DNA of 64,000 bases from the NCBI RefSeq assembly GCF_017877135.1, contig NZ_JAGIPH010000004.1, positions 425,169-489,168 on the forward strand, in the 5' to 3' direction. Shown piece after piece: positions 17,117-26,484 of the stretch. Source of the DNA: Neorhizobium galegae (GTDB lineage Bacteria > Pseudomonadota > Alphaproteobacteria > Rhizobiales > Rhizobiaceae). Below the pieces are notes generated by a model. The model was not told where the DNA came from. It worked only from the letters and a program-made list of their open reading frames with translations, and did not search any database. Position 1 is the stretch's first letter; each line of letters begins with the position of its first letter. Made by a program: the position numbers and the translations under genes.

Positions 17117-18931
17117 ATGATCCGGTCTTTCGTGAAGCGCGCCGCCGCCGTGTTCATGTCGCTGGCACTGACCGCGTCTGTCATGACCGTTCCGGCGGCC
17201 CCGGCCGCGGCGGCCGGCGAAACGCGCTCCCTGAAGCTCTACTTCGTCCACACGGGCGAACGGGCCGAAATCACCTTCAAGCGCAATGGCCGGTATGATC
17301 CCAAGGGTCTGCAGGAGATCAACCGTTTCCTGCGCGACTGGCGCCGCAATGAGCCGACGCGCATGGATCCGCGCCTGTTCGATCTCGTTTGGGAGGTCTA
17401 TCGCCGGTCCGGTGCCACCGATTACATTCACGTCGTCTCCGCCTATCGCTCGCCGGCCACCAACGGCATGCTGCGCTCGCGCACCAAGGGTGTCGCCAAG
17501 AGCAGCCAGCACATGCTGGGCAAGGCCATGGACTTTTTCATTCCCGGCGTGAAGCTTGCGACGCTGCGTGGCATTGCCATGCAGATGCAGGTCGGCGGCG
17601 TCGGCTATTATCCGACCTCCGGCTCGCCCTTCGTGCATCTGGATGTCGGCGGCGTGCGCGCCTGGCCGCGCATGTCGCGCCAGGAACTGGTGCAGCTGTT
17701 CCCCAAGGGCAATACCATGCACGTGCCGGCCGATGGCAAGCCGCTGCCGGGTTATGAGCAGGCGGTTGCCGATTACAAGCGCCGCGTTTCGTCCGATTCC
17801 ATCCAGCTCGCAAGCACGGCGGGCGGTTCCTTCTCCGCCACGCGCGCCAAGCGGCAGAATACGCTTGCCGCCATGCTGTTTGGCGGTGGTGCGGACGAGG
17901 AGGAAGATTCCGAATCGATTGCAGCACCCGTCGTCGCGCGGCAGCGCAATGTTCCGCCGGTGCCGGTTGCTGCCGAGCCCGACGAAGAGGCACCCGTTGC
18001 CGTGGCCTCCGCTGCCCCCTCCGTGCCGGCTGTTGGCGCGCCGGTTCCTGTTGCGCGGCCTGACCTGCAGCCTTCGCCGGGAGGCCTTGCGACGGCGCTT
18101 TACCAGCCGCCGCGCAACGCAGCCCAGGATGCCCTCCAGGCCGCCCTTCCGGCAACACCTGTCATGCCGATGGCGCGGCCCGAGCCCCCGGGTGAGAGCT
18201 TTGTCGACCTTGCCCGCATGAATATTCCGGTGCCGACGCTGCTTGGTCCGCGCGGCCTGAAGGGCGATGCGCAGACGGCCGGCCCGATGACCGCCTCAGC
18301 AAGCCCTGCGCAAGACGATCCGATGCTGCTGGCGGCCATTCCGGTGCCGGCCCATCGGCCGGATATTGGGCGACCGGCCGCAGCCGAGACTGTCAGCCTG
18401 CCCGCGGCCGCACCGCCCGCCGTGGCGTCCGCTTCCGAGCAGCGTGAACTGACGCCGGAACTGGTGGCAAGCCTTGCGGCCAGCGCCGATTACGCCCCGA
18501 CACCGGCGCTGCGGCCTGAAAGGCCGGCGGCTGCCGAAAACCTGCCGGCTGCAGAAAAGCCGATGCAGGTGGCGTCCGCCTCGCCGAAACCCGCCGATAG
18601 CGGTGCCATGGTGTTCAACGATGGCTTCGATACGCCAAAGCCATCCGCCCAGAGCGCGCCTGCGAAAGTGGTGAAGGGTGGCGCGGTGACCAAGCTTGGC
18701 GGCAATCCGGCAACCCCGGGTCCAAAGGTGCTGACAGGTCATATGCTGGCGCAATGGGCAAGCTCGACCAACCGCAAGGAGGCCGTGGCCTCGATCAAGG
18801 CGCCACGCCTCATCACCCGCGCGCTCAACAGCGAATATTCCGCCGCCTATAGCGGTGGCTTCCGGCCGGTCTCGGCAACCGTTGCGGTCGATCCCAACCG
18901 GTTCAGCGGCGCAAACCAGGTGAAGCCGTAA
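17117..18931 (+). CDS. Exported M15-type (DUF882) peptidoglycan peptidase with long Ala/Pro-rich tail
   Basis: The start is placed at the ATG at 17117, giving 604 residues with a signal peptide (basic MIRSFVKR, then a hydrophobic core, cut after AAAA near residue 35). The DUF882/peptidase M15 domain spans about residues 35-210, with VSAYRSPATN, zinc ligands in SQHMLGKAMDF, and FVHLDVGGVRAW. Such enzymes cut peptide cross-links or stem peptides of murein. The remaining about 390 residues are low-complexity Ala/Pro/Val with no domain I recognise; the last 60 (MLAQWASSTNRKEA..) look more ordered. Upstream TTG at 17052 is an alternative start. Confidence 0.82.
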   Translation: MIRSFVKRAAAVFMSLALTASVMTVPAAPAAAAGETRSLKLYFVHTGERAEITFKRNGRYDPKGLQEINRFLRDWRRNEPTRMDPRLFDLVWEVYRRSGATDYIHVVSAYRSPATNGMLRSRTKGVAKSSQHMLGKAMDFFIPGVKLATLRGIAMQMQVGGVGYYPTSGSPFVHLDVGGVRAWPRMSRQELVQLFPKGNTMHVPADGKPLPGYEQAVADYKRRVSSDSIQLASTAGGSFSATRAKRQNTLAAMLFGGGADEEEDSESIAAPVVARQRNVPPVPVAAEPDEEAPVAVASAAPSVPAVGAPVPVARPDLQPSPGGLATALYQPPRNAAQDALQAALPATPVMPMARPEPPGESFVDLARMNIPVPTLLGPRGLKGDAQTAGPMTASASPAQDDPMLLAAIPVPAHRPDIGRPAAAETVSLPAAAPPAVASASEQRELTPELVASLAASADYAPTPALRPERPAAAENLPAAEKPMQVASASPKPADSGAMVFNDGFDTPKPSAQSAPAKVVKGGAVTKLGGNPATPGPKVLTGHMLAQWASSTNRKEAVASIKAPRLITRALNSEYSAAYSGGFRPVSATVAVDPNRFSGANQVKP

Positions 18932-18955
18932 CCGGCTCACCGCTCTTCCCGGATC

Positions 18956-18998
18956 AAAAAAAAGGCTCGCCTGTCAGAATGAACAGGCGGGCCATTTT
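18956..18998. terminator. Bidirectional terminator
   Basis: An 11-bp stem with one G-T pair (18964-18974 with 18983-18993) is flanked by an A-run on the left and TTTTAATT on the right. It sits between the convergent M15 gene and the DUF2312 gene and can serve both. Confidence 0.8.
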
Positions 18999-19031
18999 AA
19001 TTCGGCTTTGTGAAACCGGCTTCGTGAACCG

Positions 19032-19304
19032 TCAGGCGGCTTCTTCTTCCGGCGCAAGAACCATGCCGAGGGCTGCCAGGTAGGTGTCGAGGATCATGTC
19101 CTCTTCCATCCGCTCCTGCTCGTCCTTCTTGCGCAGCGCAATGACCTTTTTCAGGATCTTGGTGTCAAAGCCCATGGACTTGGCCTCGCCATAGACGTCC
19201 TTGATGTCGTCGGCGATGGTCTTCTTTTCTTCTTCCAACCGTTCGATGCGCTCGACAAAGGCGCGGAGTTGGTCGCGGGCGACGCCGTGGGCAGCATCAG
19301 ACAT
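19032..19304 (-). CDS. DUF2312 (UPF0335) family protein
   Basis: A 90-residue, highly charged protein of the alphaproteobacterial UPF0335/DUF2312 family. A helical N-terminal half ([16 protein letters not shown]) is followed by [15 protein letters not shown], the family hallmark, and [13 protein letters not shown]. The predicted fold is a coiled-coil-like helix bundle; the function is not known. It is the third gene of a minus-strand run after the N-formylglutamate amidohydrolase-like and DUF1244 genes. Confidence 0.9.
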   Translation of the reverse strand: MSDAAHGVARDQLRAFVERIERLEEEKKTIADDIKDVYGEAKSMGFDTKILKKVIALRKKDEQERMEEDMILDTYLAALGMVLAPEEEAA

Positions 19305-19397
19305 CGGGGCCTCCTGTGTTTAAAGGGCAATTTGCGTGAGTGGTGTCACCTGCCGTGAAGTGCGGGCAAGGTCAAGGCGTTTCACCGCTGCACTGGC

Positions 19398-19703
19398 TTA
19401 TTTGTGCGGTGTGTTGAGGGCGAATGCCGCTTTTTGTGTGGCACTGGCTTCGCCCTGATGCAGGTTTTTCCAGTCTTCGTAGGGCATGCCATAGACCATT
19501 TCGCGGGAGGCATCCTTGCTGACGGGCAGGCCTTTTTCTTCGGCCGCCTCCCGGTACCAGTTGGACAGGCAGTTGCGGCAGAAGCCGGCGAGGTTCATCA
19601 GGTCGATGTTCTGCACGTCGGTGCGCTCACGCAGATGTGCGACAAGCCGGCGAAAGGCCGCCGCTTCCAGTTCCGTGCGCTGTTGTGGCGTAAGCTCGCT
19701 CAT
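19398..19703 (-). CDS. DUF1244 family protein
   Basis: A 101-residue protein of the DUF1244 family. It has the family's NLAGFCRNCLSNWYREAAEEKG block, with two conserved cysteines in a CRNC motif, and a MVYGMPYEDWK segment. Structures of relatives show a small helical fold; no biochemical role is established. It begins 24 bp after the amidohydrolase-like gene and likely belongs to the same transcript. Confidence 0.9.
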   Translation of the reverse strand: MSELTPQQRTELEAAAFRRLVAHLRERTDVQNIDLMNLAGFCRNCLSNWYREAAEEKGLPVSKDASREMVYGMPYEDWKNLHQGEASATQKAAFALNTPHK

Positions 19704-19727
19704 AAAAACTCTCCTGATGCGATCTGC

Positions 19728-20525
19728 TCACGCATAGGGCCCTGTGCGCGAGGCAAAGATCTGTCTTTCGTGAAGACGCGGATCGGCGTTCAGTTCCGCA
19801 AAGATCGGGGCAAGCCGGTCGGCCCAGGCCAGAATGCCGTCCTCGTCGCCGATCAGGTCCTGGCGCACTTCCAGAAGCGCATGCGCCAGACCCTTGGCCA
19901 TGCAGTGACGATACATCGTATCGCCCTTCAGCGCACCATCATAAGGTTCGTTGTCGCCCACGAGAATATCGCCTGGCCGGCGCAGGAGATCAAGGAGCGG
20001 CAGAACCGCCCGATGGTCCGTGTCCCACAGCACGGCCGCATGCCACGGACGCGGCACGCCTTTCCAGGCCGGCGTATAGGAATGGAGAGAGAGCACCAGC
20101 GGTGCCTTGCCACTCGCCGTCGCCACCGCCTGCAATTCTTCGTCCACGGCCCGATGATACGGCCGATGATAGGTATCGAGCCGGTGCTGCCATTCCTCAG
20201 CCGTGATCGGATGATTGCCGGGAATGATGGCGCCGTCGGAGATCTTCATGATCAGCGTCGGGTCATCCTCGCCGCGGTTCGGATCGATCAGCAGGCGCGA
20301 AAAACACGACAGGACGGCCGGAACGCCGAGGCGCTCCGCCAGCGCGCGCGTCAGCCCCTCGATGCCGATGTCATAGGCGATGTGTCGCTTGAAGGCTTCG
20401 GCATCAAGGCCGAGCGTGCCATAGGACGGCGGAAGCCGGTTCATCGCGTGGTCGCCCAGAAGCACCATGCCGCTGTCACGATTGCCGTGTATCACTTCAT
20501 GCGAACTGAAACTGTGCATCGCCAT
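19728..20525 (-). CDS. N-formylglutamate amidohydrolase family protein
   Basis: A 265-residue hydrolase of the N-formylglutamate deformylase (FGase) family. It shows VLLGDHAMNRLP, RLLIDPNRGEDD, a YHRPYHRAVD segment and LSLHSYTP, the expected metal- and substrate-binding parts. True FGases release formate and glutamate in histidine breakdown, but no hut genes are nearby. This DUF1244-linked form may act on another N-acyl amino acid. The ATG at 20525 is preferred because AGGCAAGCGG precedes it; ATG at 20558 is possible. Confidence 0.85.
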   Translation of the reverse strand: MAMHSFSSHEVIHGNRDSGMVLLGDHAMNRLPPSYGTLGLDAEAFKRHIAYDIGIEGLTRALAERLGVPAVLSCFSRLLIDPNRGEDDPTLIMKISDGAIIPGNHPITAEEWQHRLDTYHRPYHRAVDEELQAVATASGKAPLVLSLHSYTPAWKGVPRPWHAAVLWDTDHRAVLPLLDLLRRPGDILVGDNEPYDGALKGDTMYRHCMAKGLAHALLEVRQDLIGDEDGILAWADRLAPIFAELNADPRLHERQIFASRTGPYA

Positions 20526-20656
20526 CCGCTTGCCTGAATTGAGGTGTCTCTCACCCATGCTGTTCGCATGCCCAAGGGGTGACGCGCAAGCGCGTGTCCG
20601 ATGAAGTCAACCGGTAACCACTCTATTATAATCGATTAGATTTCATTGACTTTCCC

Positions 20657-21178
20657 ATGGCGGCAGGCGAAGACAGTGCAATGATCTCACATGGAGTCCC
20701 AGCGGAAGCCGTGCCGAAAAGCCTATTGTCCCATATCTCGCTGAGATTGCTGCCCTCGCTTGCGTTTGCTGCGGTCAGTGTTCCCGTTCTCATGATCGCC
20801 GATGCCGCCCATGCTGATTTTCGCGTGTGCAACGGCACCCAGAACCTTGTCGGAGTGGCCATCGGCTACCGGGCCGGCGAGGGCTGGATTTCGGAGGGCT
20901 GGTGGCAGGTTCCCGCTTCCAGCTGCGCCACGCTGATCGAGGGCGAACTGCAGTCTCGCTACTACTATCTCTATGCGGAGGATGCCGCGCGCGGCGGCCG
21001 CTGGACCGGCGACGTCAACATGTGCGTGGCCGAAAACGAGTTCAAGATCACCGGTGTCGGCGACTGCTTTGCCCGCGGTTTCCAGCGCATGGGTTTCAAG
21101 GAATATGACACCGGTCGCCAGGGAAGCTGGATGGTCCAGCTGTCTGATACGCCCGGAACGCAAGAAGGCCAGAATTGA
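20657..21178 (+). CDS. DUF1036 exported protein
   Basis: A 173-residue protein. A hydrophobic segment around residues 28-50, ending AHADF, serves as signal peptide or anchor. The DUF1036 domain follows: FRVCNGT, VAIGYRAGEGWISEGWW, RYYYLYAED and CFARGFQRMGF. Four cysteines in the exported part could form disulfides. The function is unknown. The stop codon shares a base with the pyk ATG (TGATG), so the two are coupled. ATG at 20681 is an alternative start; neither has a strong ribosome site. Confidence 0.82.
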   Translation: MAAGEDSAMISHGVPAEAVPKSLLSHISLRLLPSLAFAAVSVPVLMIADAAHADFRVCNGTQNLVGVAIGYRAGEGWISEGWWQVPASSCATLIEGELQSRYYYLYAEDAARGGRWTGDVNMCVAENEFKITGVGDCFARGFQRMGFKEYDTGRQGSWMVQLSDTPGTQEGQN

Positions 21179-22617
21179 TGAAGCGCAACCGCAAAGTAAA
21201 GATCCTCGCGACCCTCGGACCGGCCTCTTCCGACGAGGCGATGATCGAGAAGTTGCATCAGGCCGGCGCCGATCTGTTCCGCATCAACATGAGCCATGCC
21301 AGCCATGATCTGATGCGCACATTGATCTCCCGCATCCGGTCCGTCGAAGCCCGCTGCGGGCGCCCGATCGGCATTCTTGCCGATTTGCAGGGACCGAAGC
21401 TGCGCGTCGGCAAGTTTGCCGATACGAAGGTGACGCTGGTTGCCGGCCAGACCTTCACGCTCGACAACAATGAGGCGCCGGGCGATACCACCCGCGTCTA
21501 CCTGCCGCATCCGGAAATCCTGGAATCGGTGAAGCCGGGCGACCGCCTGCTGATCGATGACGGCAAGCTTCACCTGCGCGCCGAACAGTGCGACGGCAAG
21601 AGCATCGTCACGACGGTCGTCTCCGGCACCTCGATTTCCGACCGCAAGGGTGTGAGCCTTCCCGATACGCTGCTGGCCGTGGGCGTGCTGACCGACAAGG
21701 ACCGGCTGGACCTTGATGCGGTGCTCGCCACCAACGAGGTCGATTGGGTCGCGCTCTCCTTCGTGCAGCGTCCGGAGGATCTCGCCGAAGTGCGCAAGAT
21801 CTCGCGCGGCCGCGTCGGCCTGATGTCGAAGATCGAAAAGCCGCAGGCCATCGAGCGCATCGAGGAAATCATCGAGCTCTCCGATGCGCTGATGGTGGCG
21901 CGCGGCGATCTTGGCGTCGAAATGCCGCTCGAAGCGGTTCCGGGCCTGCAGAAGCAGCTGACCCGCGCCTGTCGTCGTGCCGGCAAGCCGGTGGTGGTCG
22001 CCACCCAGATGCTGGAATCGATGATCACCGCTGCCGTTCCGACGCGCGCCGAAGTGTCCGACGTTGCAACCGCCGTTTTCGAAGGCGCCGATGCGATCAT
22101 GCTGTCGGCCGAATCGGCATCCGGCCAGTATCCGGTGGAAGCCGTCTCGACCATGGCCTCGATTGCGAGCACGGTCGAAAAGGATCCGTATTACTCCAAC
22201 ATCATCTACGCGCAGCGTCCTCAGCCGGAAGCAACCGGTGCCGATGCGATTTCGCTCGCTGCCCGCCAGATCGCCGAAACGTTGAAACTGTCGGCTATCG
22301 TTACCTATACCTCGTCCGGTACGACGGGCCTTCGCGCCTCGCGCGAGCGCCCGCAAGTGCCGATCATCGCGCTCTCGCCCATCGTCCAGACGGCGCGTCG
22401 CCTGTCGGTCTGCTGGGGCCTGCACTGCGTGGTATCCGAAGAGCCGGCGGACATGGACGACATGGTCAACAAGGCCTGCCGCATCGTCGCCTCCGAAGGC
22501 TTTGGCAAGGCCGGCGACCGCATCATCATTTCGGCCGGCGTGCCGCTTGGTACGCCCGGCGCCACCAACATGCTGCGCATCGCCTATATCGGCCCCGACG
22601 GCCAGTCGGGCGTCTGA
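21178..22617 (+). CDS. pyk: Pyruvate kinase
   Basis: Pyk transfers phosphate from phosphoenolpyruvate to ADP, the last step of glycolysis. The 479-residue protein has KILATLGPASS, FRINMSHASH, the ADLQGPKLRVG block, and the KIEKPQAIERIEEI segment with the catalytic lysine. ATQMLESMI and AESASGQYPVEAV follow. Two of the enzyme's usual domain breaks (B domain at about 70-170; C-terminal allosteric domain after 345) are present. Translation appears coupled to the DUF1036 gene upstream. A T-run terminator follows 17 bp after the stop. Confidence 0.96.
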   Translation: MKRNRKVKILATLGPASSDEAMIEKLHQAGADLFRINMSHASHDLMRTLISRIRSVEARCGRPIGILADLQGPKLRVGKFADTKVTLVAGQTFTLDNNEAPGDTTRVYLPHPEILESVKPGDRLLIDDGKLHLRAEQCDGKSIVTTVVSGTSISDRKGVSLPDTLLAVGVLTDKDRLDLDAVLATNEVDWVALSFVQRPEDLAEVRKISRGRVGLMSKIEKPQAIERIEEIIELSDALMVARGDLGVEMPLEAVPGLQKQLTRACRRAGKPVVVATQMLESMITAAVPTRAEVSDVATAVFEGADAIMLSAESASGQYPVEAVSTMASIASTVEKDPYYSNIIYAQRPQPEATGADAISLAARQIAETLKLSAIVTYTSSGTTGLRASRERPQVPIIALSPIVQTARRLSVCWGLHCVVSEEPADMDDMVNKACRIVASEGFGKAGDRIIISAGVPLGTPGATNMLRIAYIGPDGQSGV

Positions 22618-22633
22618 CGCAAGGATCGAAAGA

Positions 22634-22661
22634 AGGGGGCGCCGTTTTCGCCCCCTTTTTT
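22634..22661 (+). terminator. Rho-independent terminator of pyk
   Basis: The stem GGGGGCG/CGCCCCC (22635-22641, 22649-22655) is followed by TTTTTT. Confidence 0.9.
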
Positions 22662-22748
22662 ATTGTCTGTTGTCGCGGCCTCGGCTTGCCCTCGACGTTT
22701 CGGAGGCTTCCGGCCGCGATCCTTCCCGGAAAAACTCTCGGCGCAGCC

Positions 22749-23309
22749 ATGGCAAAACAATTCCCTCAGTTGAATGATCATCATGTCCGGTTCATCGCCG
22801 GGCAGCATCTGTTTTTCACCGCATCGGCAGCGCCCGTTGGCCATGTGAATGTGTCGCCGCGCAGCACCGACATGTTCCGGGTCCTGTCGGACACCGCCGT
22901 GATGTATCTCGACAGGACCGGCAGCAGCAACGAGACCGCGGCGCACCTGAAGGCGGACGGCCGGCTGACGATCATGTTCTGTGCCGTGGATGGCCCGCCG
23001 CTGATCATGCGCCTTTACGGAAAAGGCCGGGTCATTCACCGGGAGGATCCGGAGTTTGCCGCACGGCTCGCGCAGCATTTTAACGACCAGGCACCGCTCG
23101 GCGCCCGCCAGATGGTCCACCTCGATATCGACATGGTCCAGACATCCTGCGGTTATGGGGTGCCGCTCTTCGACTACCGGGAGGAGCGTCCGCAGATGGA
23201 TGCCTGGGCCCGCTCCAAGGGTCCGGACGGCATCGAGCAGTATTGGCGGGAAAAGAACCAAGTCAGCCTCGACGGGCTGCCGACCGGATTGTTTGGCGAA
23301 GACGAGTAA
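22749..23309 (+). CDS. Pyridoxamine 5'-phosphate oxidase-family (FMN split-barrel) protein
   Basis: A 186-residue protein with the flavin split-barrel pattern: FIAGQHLFFTASAAPVGHVNVSPR near the N-terminus, then RTGSSNETAAHL and LTIMFCAVDGPPLIMRLYGKGRVI. This subgroup is not PdxH; relatives bind FMN or F420/haem, and substrates are mostly unknown. The C-terminal AWARSKGPDGIEQYWREKN segment is typical of the subgroup. It lies in its own unit after the pyk terminator and is convergent with the next gene. Confidence 0.85.
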   Translation: MAKQFPQLNDHHVRFIAGQHLFFTASAAPVGHVNVSPRSTDMFRVLSDTAVMYLDRTGSSNETAAHLKADGRLTIMFCAVDGPPLIMRLYGKGRVIHREDPEFAARLAQHFNDQAPLGARQMVHLDIDMVQTSCGYGVPLFDYREERPQMDAWARSKGPDGIEQYWREKNQVSLDGLPTGLFGEDE

Positions 23310-23379
23310 GGTCCAGGCCACGCGGCGCCCTTAAGGCGATCCGTGTCGTCGTGGGCCGTGTGAACTTGCGAGCCGGCAA

Positions 23380-24411
23380 TTACGGTCTGCTCTGCGCGGC
23401 TGCGGCATTTTCAACGGCAATACGCTGCTCATCCGCCCGCGCGATGGCTTGCAGGTCGCGGTCCTTGCCTGACAGTTTTTCGATGGCGGCTATGACAAGA
23501 TCGGTCACGACATAATCCGGCTTGTGACCAAGGCCTTTGACCCAGACAAGTTCGGAGTGCTCGAGATCGCGCTTGAGGCCGGTCGAGTGGATATCGGCAA
23601 GCACAATGGGGTCGCTGTCGCCGGTGATGATCACCGCCGGGCTTTTTATCTCTGTGTAGCGCGGCGCAATGCGGCGCACGTAGGAGAGCAGGTTTGCGAC
23701 GTCCTTGGCATTGTTGCGGAATGTCTGCGGCCGCAGCACAAGGGCAGGGGCGCCTTCTTCCAGGTATCGCTCACGGCGCTGGTTTGGACGGAAAACCGAC
23801 CGGGTGGCGGGGTCGAGCATGATCATACCAGCCGGCATCACCAGCGTGTGGCTGAACAGCCAGCCGATGACGGGCATGGCCGTCAGCCGGTAATGCCAGT
23901 CGATGCCGCCCGGCCAGGGGTGTGTGGCGGCCGAGAGAAACACCGTCCCGATCACCTTGTCGGGGTGATTGAGCGCAAAGCTCGCGGCGATCGCGCCGCC
24001 GAAGGAATGGGCAACGATGATCGCCTGGCCGATGCCGCGCTTTTCCATGAGGCGCGCAATGGCATCCGCCTGGCCATCGGGAAAATCGTTTTCCGCGCCG
24101 CCGCGCTCGGAATAGCCATGGCCGGGGCGATCGACGAACAGCAGTTCGGCGCGGCCCTGAAGGGGGGCGCGGAAGGCCGCCTCCTGGTCGCGCAGATTGC
24201 CGCTGGCGCCGTGGATGAAGACGATGGGCGACAGGTCCGGATCGGCGCCCTGCGGCACGGTGAGCGCGTTGAGACGATAGCCGCCAATATCGGTGAGCGT
24301 GCCCTCATTGGGGAACTGCCGCTCGATCCGGGCCGATTCGTAGGCTGTAAAGCCGAAGGCTGCGGCGCAGAGTGCGGCGATAAAGACAAGGAAGACCAGG
24401 AGATAGGACAG
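23380..24411 (-). CDS. Membrane-anchored alpha/beta hydrolase with a non-standard start codon
   Basis: An alpha/beta hydrolase with oxyanion strand IVFIHGASGN and nucleophile elbow AHSFGG (Ala replaces the first Gly of GxSxG). An acid-carrying TGDSDPIV and a catalytic His in GLGHKPD complete the triad. In frame upstream of the first usual start (GTG, 24258) the sequence encodes a clear helix (LSYLLVFLVFIAALCAAAFGF) and a natural lead-in strand. There is no ATG, GTG or TTG between that helix and the preceding stop. The best start is CTG at 24411, 10 nt past the TPR gene stop, giving 343 residues. Starting at GTG would lose the anchor and the first strand. The substrate is unknown. Confidence 0.8.
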   Translation of the reverse strand: MSYLLVFLVFIAALCAAAFGFTAYESARIERQFPNEGTLTDIGGYRLNALTVPQGADPDLSPIVFIHGASGNLRDQEAAFRAPLQGRAELLFVDRPGHGYSERGGAENDFPDGQADAIARLMEKRGIGQAIIVAHSFGGAIAASFALNHPDKVIGTVFLSAATHPWPGGIDWHYRLTAMPVIGWLFSHTLVMPAGMIMLDPATRSVFRPNQRRERYLEEGAPALVLRPQTFRNNAKDVANLLSYVRRIAPRYTEIKSPAVIITGDSDPIVLADIHSTGLKRDLEHSELVWVKGLGHKPDYVVTDLVIAAIEKLSGKDRDLQAIARADEQRIAVENAAAAQSRP

Positions 24412-24421
24412 GGGCTGCGCC

Positions 24422-25042
24422 TCAGGTGCGGCTGCCGGCGAGCTTTTCGGAGAGCTTTTGCATGTTCTCCTGGGCGTCGCGATCGGCGGGATAGATCGCG
24501 AGATAGCGCTCCCAGGCCTTCAGGGCAAGCGCGTCCTCGCCCGAATCGGTGAGGATCGTGGCCATGCCGGCAATGGCTGGGAAGTAGCGCGGCTCCTGCT
24601 TCAGCACCTGATTGATATCGGCCATCGATTTGCGCAGGTCGCCCATCGTGTAATGAAGTGTCGCGCGCCGGTTCCAGGCTTCCGCATAATCCGGTTGCAG
24701 CACGGTCACCTGATCGAGGAAATCCAGGGCCGCGCTGTTGTTCTTGTCGGTCGCGGCCTTGGAGGCCCATTGCATCAGAAGATCGATGGTGGCGCTGCCG
24801 GACTGGTGCCAGTTTGCGGCAATCTGCTGGGCGATGCTGCGGGCCTTGTCGGCATCACGCTCGCGTTTCAGGGCGTCAAACAGGGTTTGCTGTGTGGCCT
24901 GGGGGGAAGGGGCCGGCGAGGCTTCACGGACTACAGGTTTGGCGCTCCCGGTGCCGGAAGGTGCACTCTCGCGCGCCAGCGCGGGGGGCAAGGCTGCAAG
25001 GCTGGTCAGGAGAATCGCAAGGGGCAAACGGAAAAAGCGCAT
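24422..25042 (-). CDS. Exported TPR protein
   Basis: A 206-residue protein with a signal peptide (MRFFRLPLAILLTSL.., cut after ALA near residue 23). A Pro/Ser spacer and about three tetratricopeptide helical pairs follow (about residues 60-190; YAEAWNRRATLHYTMGD is a typical TPR). TPR proteins are scaffolds; no partner is identified here except the adjacent hydrolase, encoded 10 nt downstream, which may share its compartment. Confidence 0.82.
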   Translation of the reverse strand: MRFFRLPLAILLTSLAALPPALARESAPSGTGSAKPVVREASPAPSPQATQQTLFDALKRERDADKARSIAQQIAANWHQSGSATIDLLMQWASKAATDKNNSAALDFLDQVTVLQPDYAEAWNRRATLHYTMGDLRKSMADINQVLKQEPRYFPAIAGMATILTDSGEDALALKAWERYLAIYPADRDAQENMQKLSEKLAGSRT

Positions 25043-25153
25043 GCAGATAAGGTAATCCGCATGCGCTCTAGTGGAAACCGAAATTTCGAAGCTTTTCGAG
25101 AAAGTGATCTTCAGGAGCCGGCGATAACAAGATCATGCCGGTTCGACCGTCGA

Positions 25154-25279
25154 TCAGCCCTGACGAGCCTTGAAACGCGGGTTAGCCTTGTTGATGATGT
25201 AAACGCGTCCCTTGCGGCGAACCAGACGGTTATCGCGGTGACGGGCCTTAAGCGCTTTGAGCGAGTTCTTGATCTTCAT
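25154..25279 (-). CDS. rpmJ: 50S ribosomal protein L36, cysteine-free form
   Basis: A 41-residue basic protein starting [16 protein letters not shown] and ending NPRFKARQG, which is the YkgO/alphaproteobacterial L36 pattern. It lacks the CxxC..CxxxxH zinc ribbon of the zinc-binding form, so it needs no zinc. It is a short single gene in a gap between the TPR gene and purK. Confidence 0.95.
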   Translation of the reverse strand: MKIKNSLKALKARHRDNRLVRRKGRVYIINKANPRFKARQG

Positions 25280-25425
25280 TGTTCTGATCCGCGGTATCGA
25301 GGGCGCTTGGGCCACTCATGTCTCTGACAATCAAAGGGCGCCATGGGCACCCCCTTTAGGATGGGAGGCTGATACAGGTTCACCACCTGCCTGTCAACCG
25401 CGCCTGCCTTTTCGGCCAAGGCATT

Positions 25426-26484
25426 TCACCGCAAAAGCTGTGTGACATGGCCCATTTTGCGGCCCGGCCGCGCCTCGCTCTTGCCGTAGAGATGAACGAG
25501 CACGTCAGGCTTTGCCAGCCATGCGGGCACGTCGTCCATGTCGTCGCCGATGAGGTTGGTCATCACGCAATCGGAATGGCGGGCCGGATCGCCGAGCGAA
25601 AGCCCCATCACGGCGCGGATATGCTGTTCGAACTGCGAGACCACGCAGGCCGCCTCCGTCCAATGTCCGGAATTGTGAACGCGCGGTGCGATCTCGTTGG
25701 CAATCAAGGCCCCGTCCGGCATCACGAAGAATTCCATGCCGATGACGCCGACATAATCGAGCGCCGAGAGCAGCCGTTCGGCAGCTGTTCTGGCCATCTC
25801 CTGCGTTTCGGCAGTGATTCTCGCCGGAAGCGTGGAGGTATGGAGAATGCCGTTGCGGTGGACATTTTCGGCCACGTCGAAGCTTTTCACCGTGCCGTCG
25901 ATGGCGCGGGCGGCAATGACGGACACTTCGCGTTCGAAGGCCACGAAACTTTCGAGAATCAGCGGCACGCCGCCCATGGCGGCAAAGACGCCGTCGGCGC
26001 TGTCGCCGGGGCCGCGAAACACGCGCTGACCCTTGCCGTCATAACCCATGCGGCGTGTCTTCAGCACGCCTTGGCCGCCGAAATCGGCAAGTGCGGCGAC
26101 AAGATCCTCATCGCTGTCGACCGCGTGAAAACGCGCGGTCTTGATGCCGCAGCCATTGAGGAAGCGCTTCTCCGTCAGCCGGTCCTGCGCCACGTCGAGC
26201 GCCTTTGCCGGCGGATAGACCGGCCGGGATGCCGAAAGATGCGTGGCCGCCGAGACGGGCACGTTTTCGAATTCATAGGTGATGACGTCGCAGGCGGCGG
26301 CCAGTTCATCAAGGGCAGCCCGATCGTCATAGGCGGCAACGATCTGGCGGTTGGCCACCTGCGCTGCCGGACAATCCGGTTGCGGCTCGAGGATGACGGT
26401 CTTGAAATTCAGCCGGGCGGCGGCCATCGCCAGCATGCGGCCAAGCTGGCCGCCGCCGATGATGCCAAGGGTTTTGAGCGTCAT
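25426..26484 (-). CDS. purK: N5-carboxyaminoimidazole ribonucleotide synthase
   Basis: PurK makes N5-CAIR from AIR, bicarbonate and ATP in purine synthesis. The 352-residue ATP-grasp enzyme has [13 protein letters not shown] at its start, [19 protein letters not shown] and the metal-binding [25 protein letters not shown]. It overlaps purE by 4 bp (ATGA), so the two are translated together. Confidence 0.96.
   Translation of the reverse strand: MTLKTLGIIGGGQLGRMLAMAAARLNFKTVILEPQPDCPAAQVANRQIVAAYDDRAALDELAAACDVITYEFENVPVSAATHLSASRPVYPPAKALDVAQDRLTEKRFLNGCGIKTARFHAVDSDEDLVAALADFGGQGVLKTRRMGYDGKGQRVFRGPGDSADGVFAAMGGVPLILESFVAFEREVSVIAARAIDGTVKSFDVAENVHRNGILHTSTLPARITAETQEMARTAAERLLSALDYVGVIGMEFFVMPDGALIANEIAPRVHNSGHWTEAACVVSQFEQHIRAVMGLSLGDPARHSDCVMTNLIGDDMDDVPAWLAKPDVLVHLYGKSEARPGRKMGHVTQLLR

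Noticed and set aside
21744..22748. Long open frame through pyk in another frame joined to the split-barrel protein
   Set aside because: The true split-barrel protein starts at 22749; the upstream part is the shadow of pyk and crosses its terminator.
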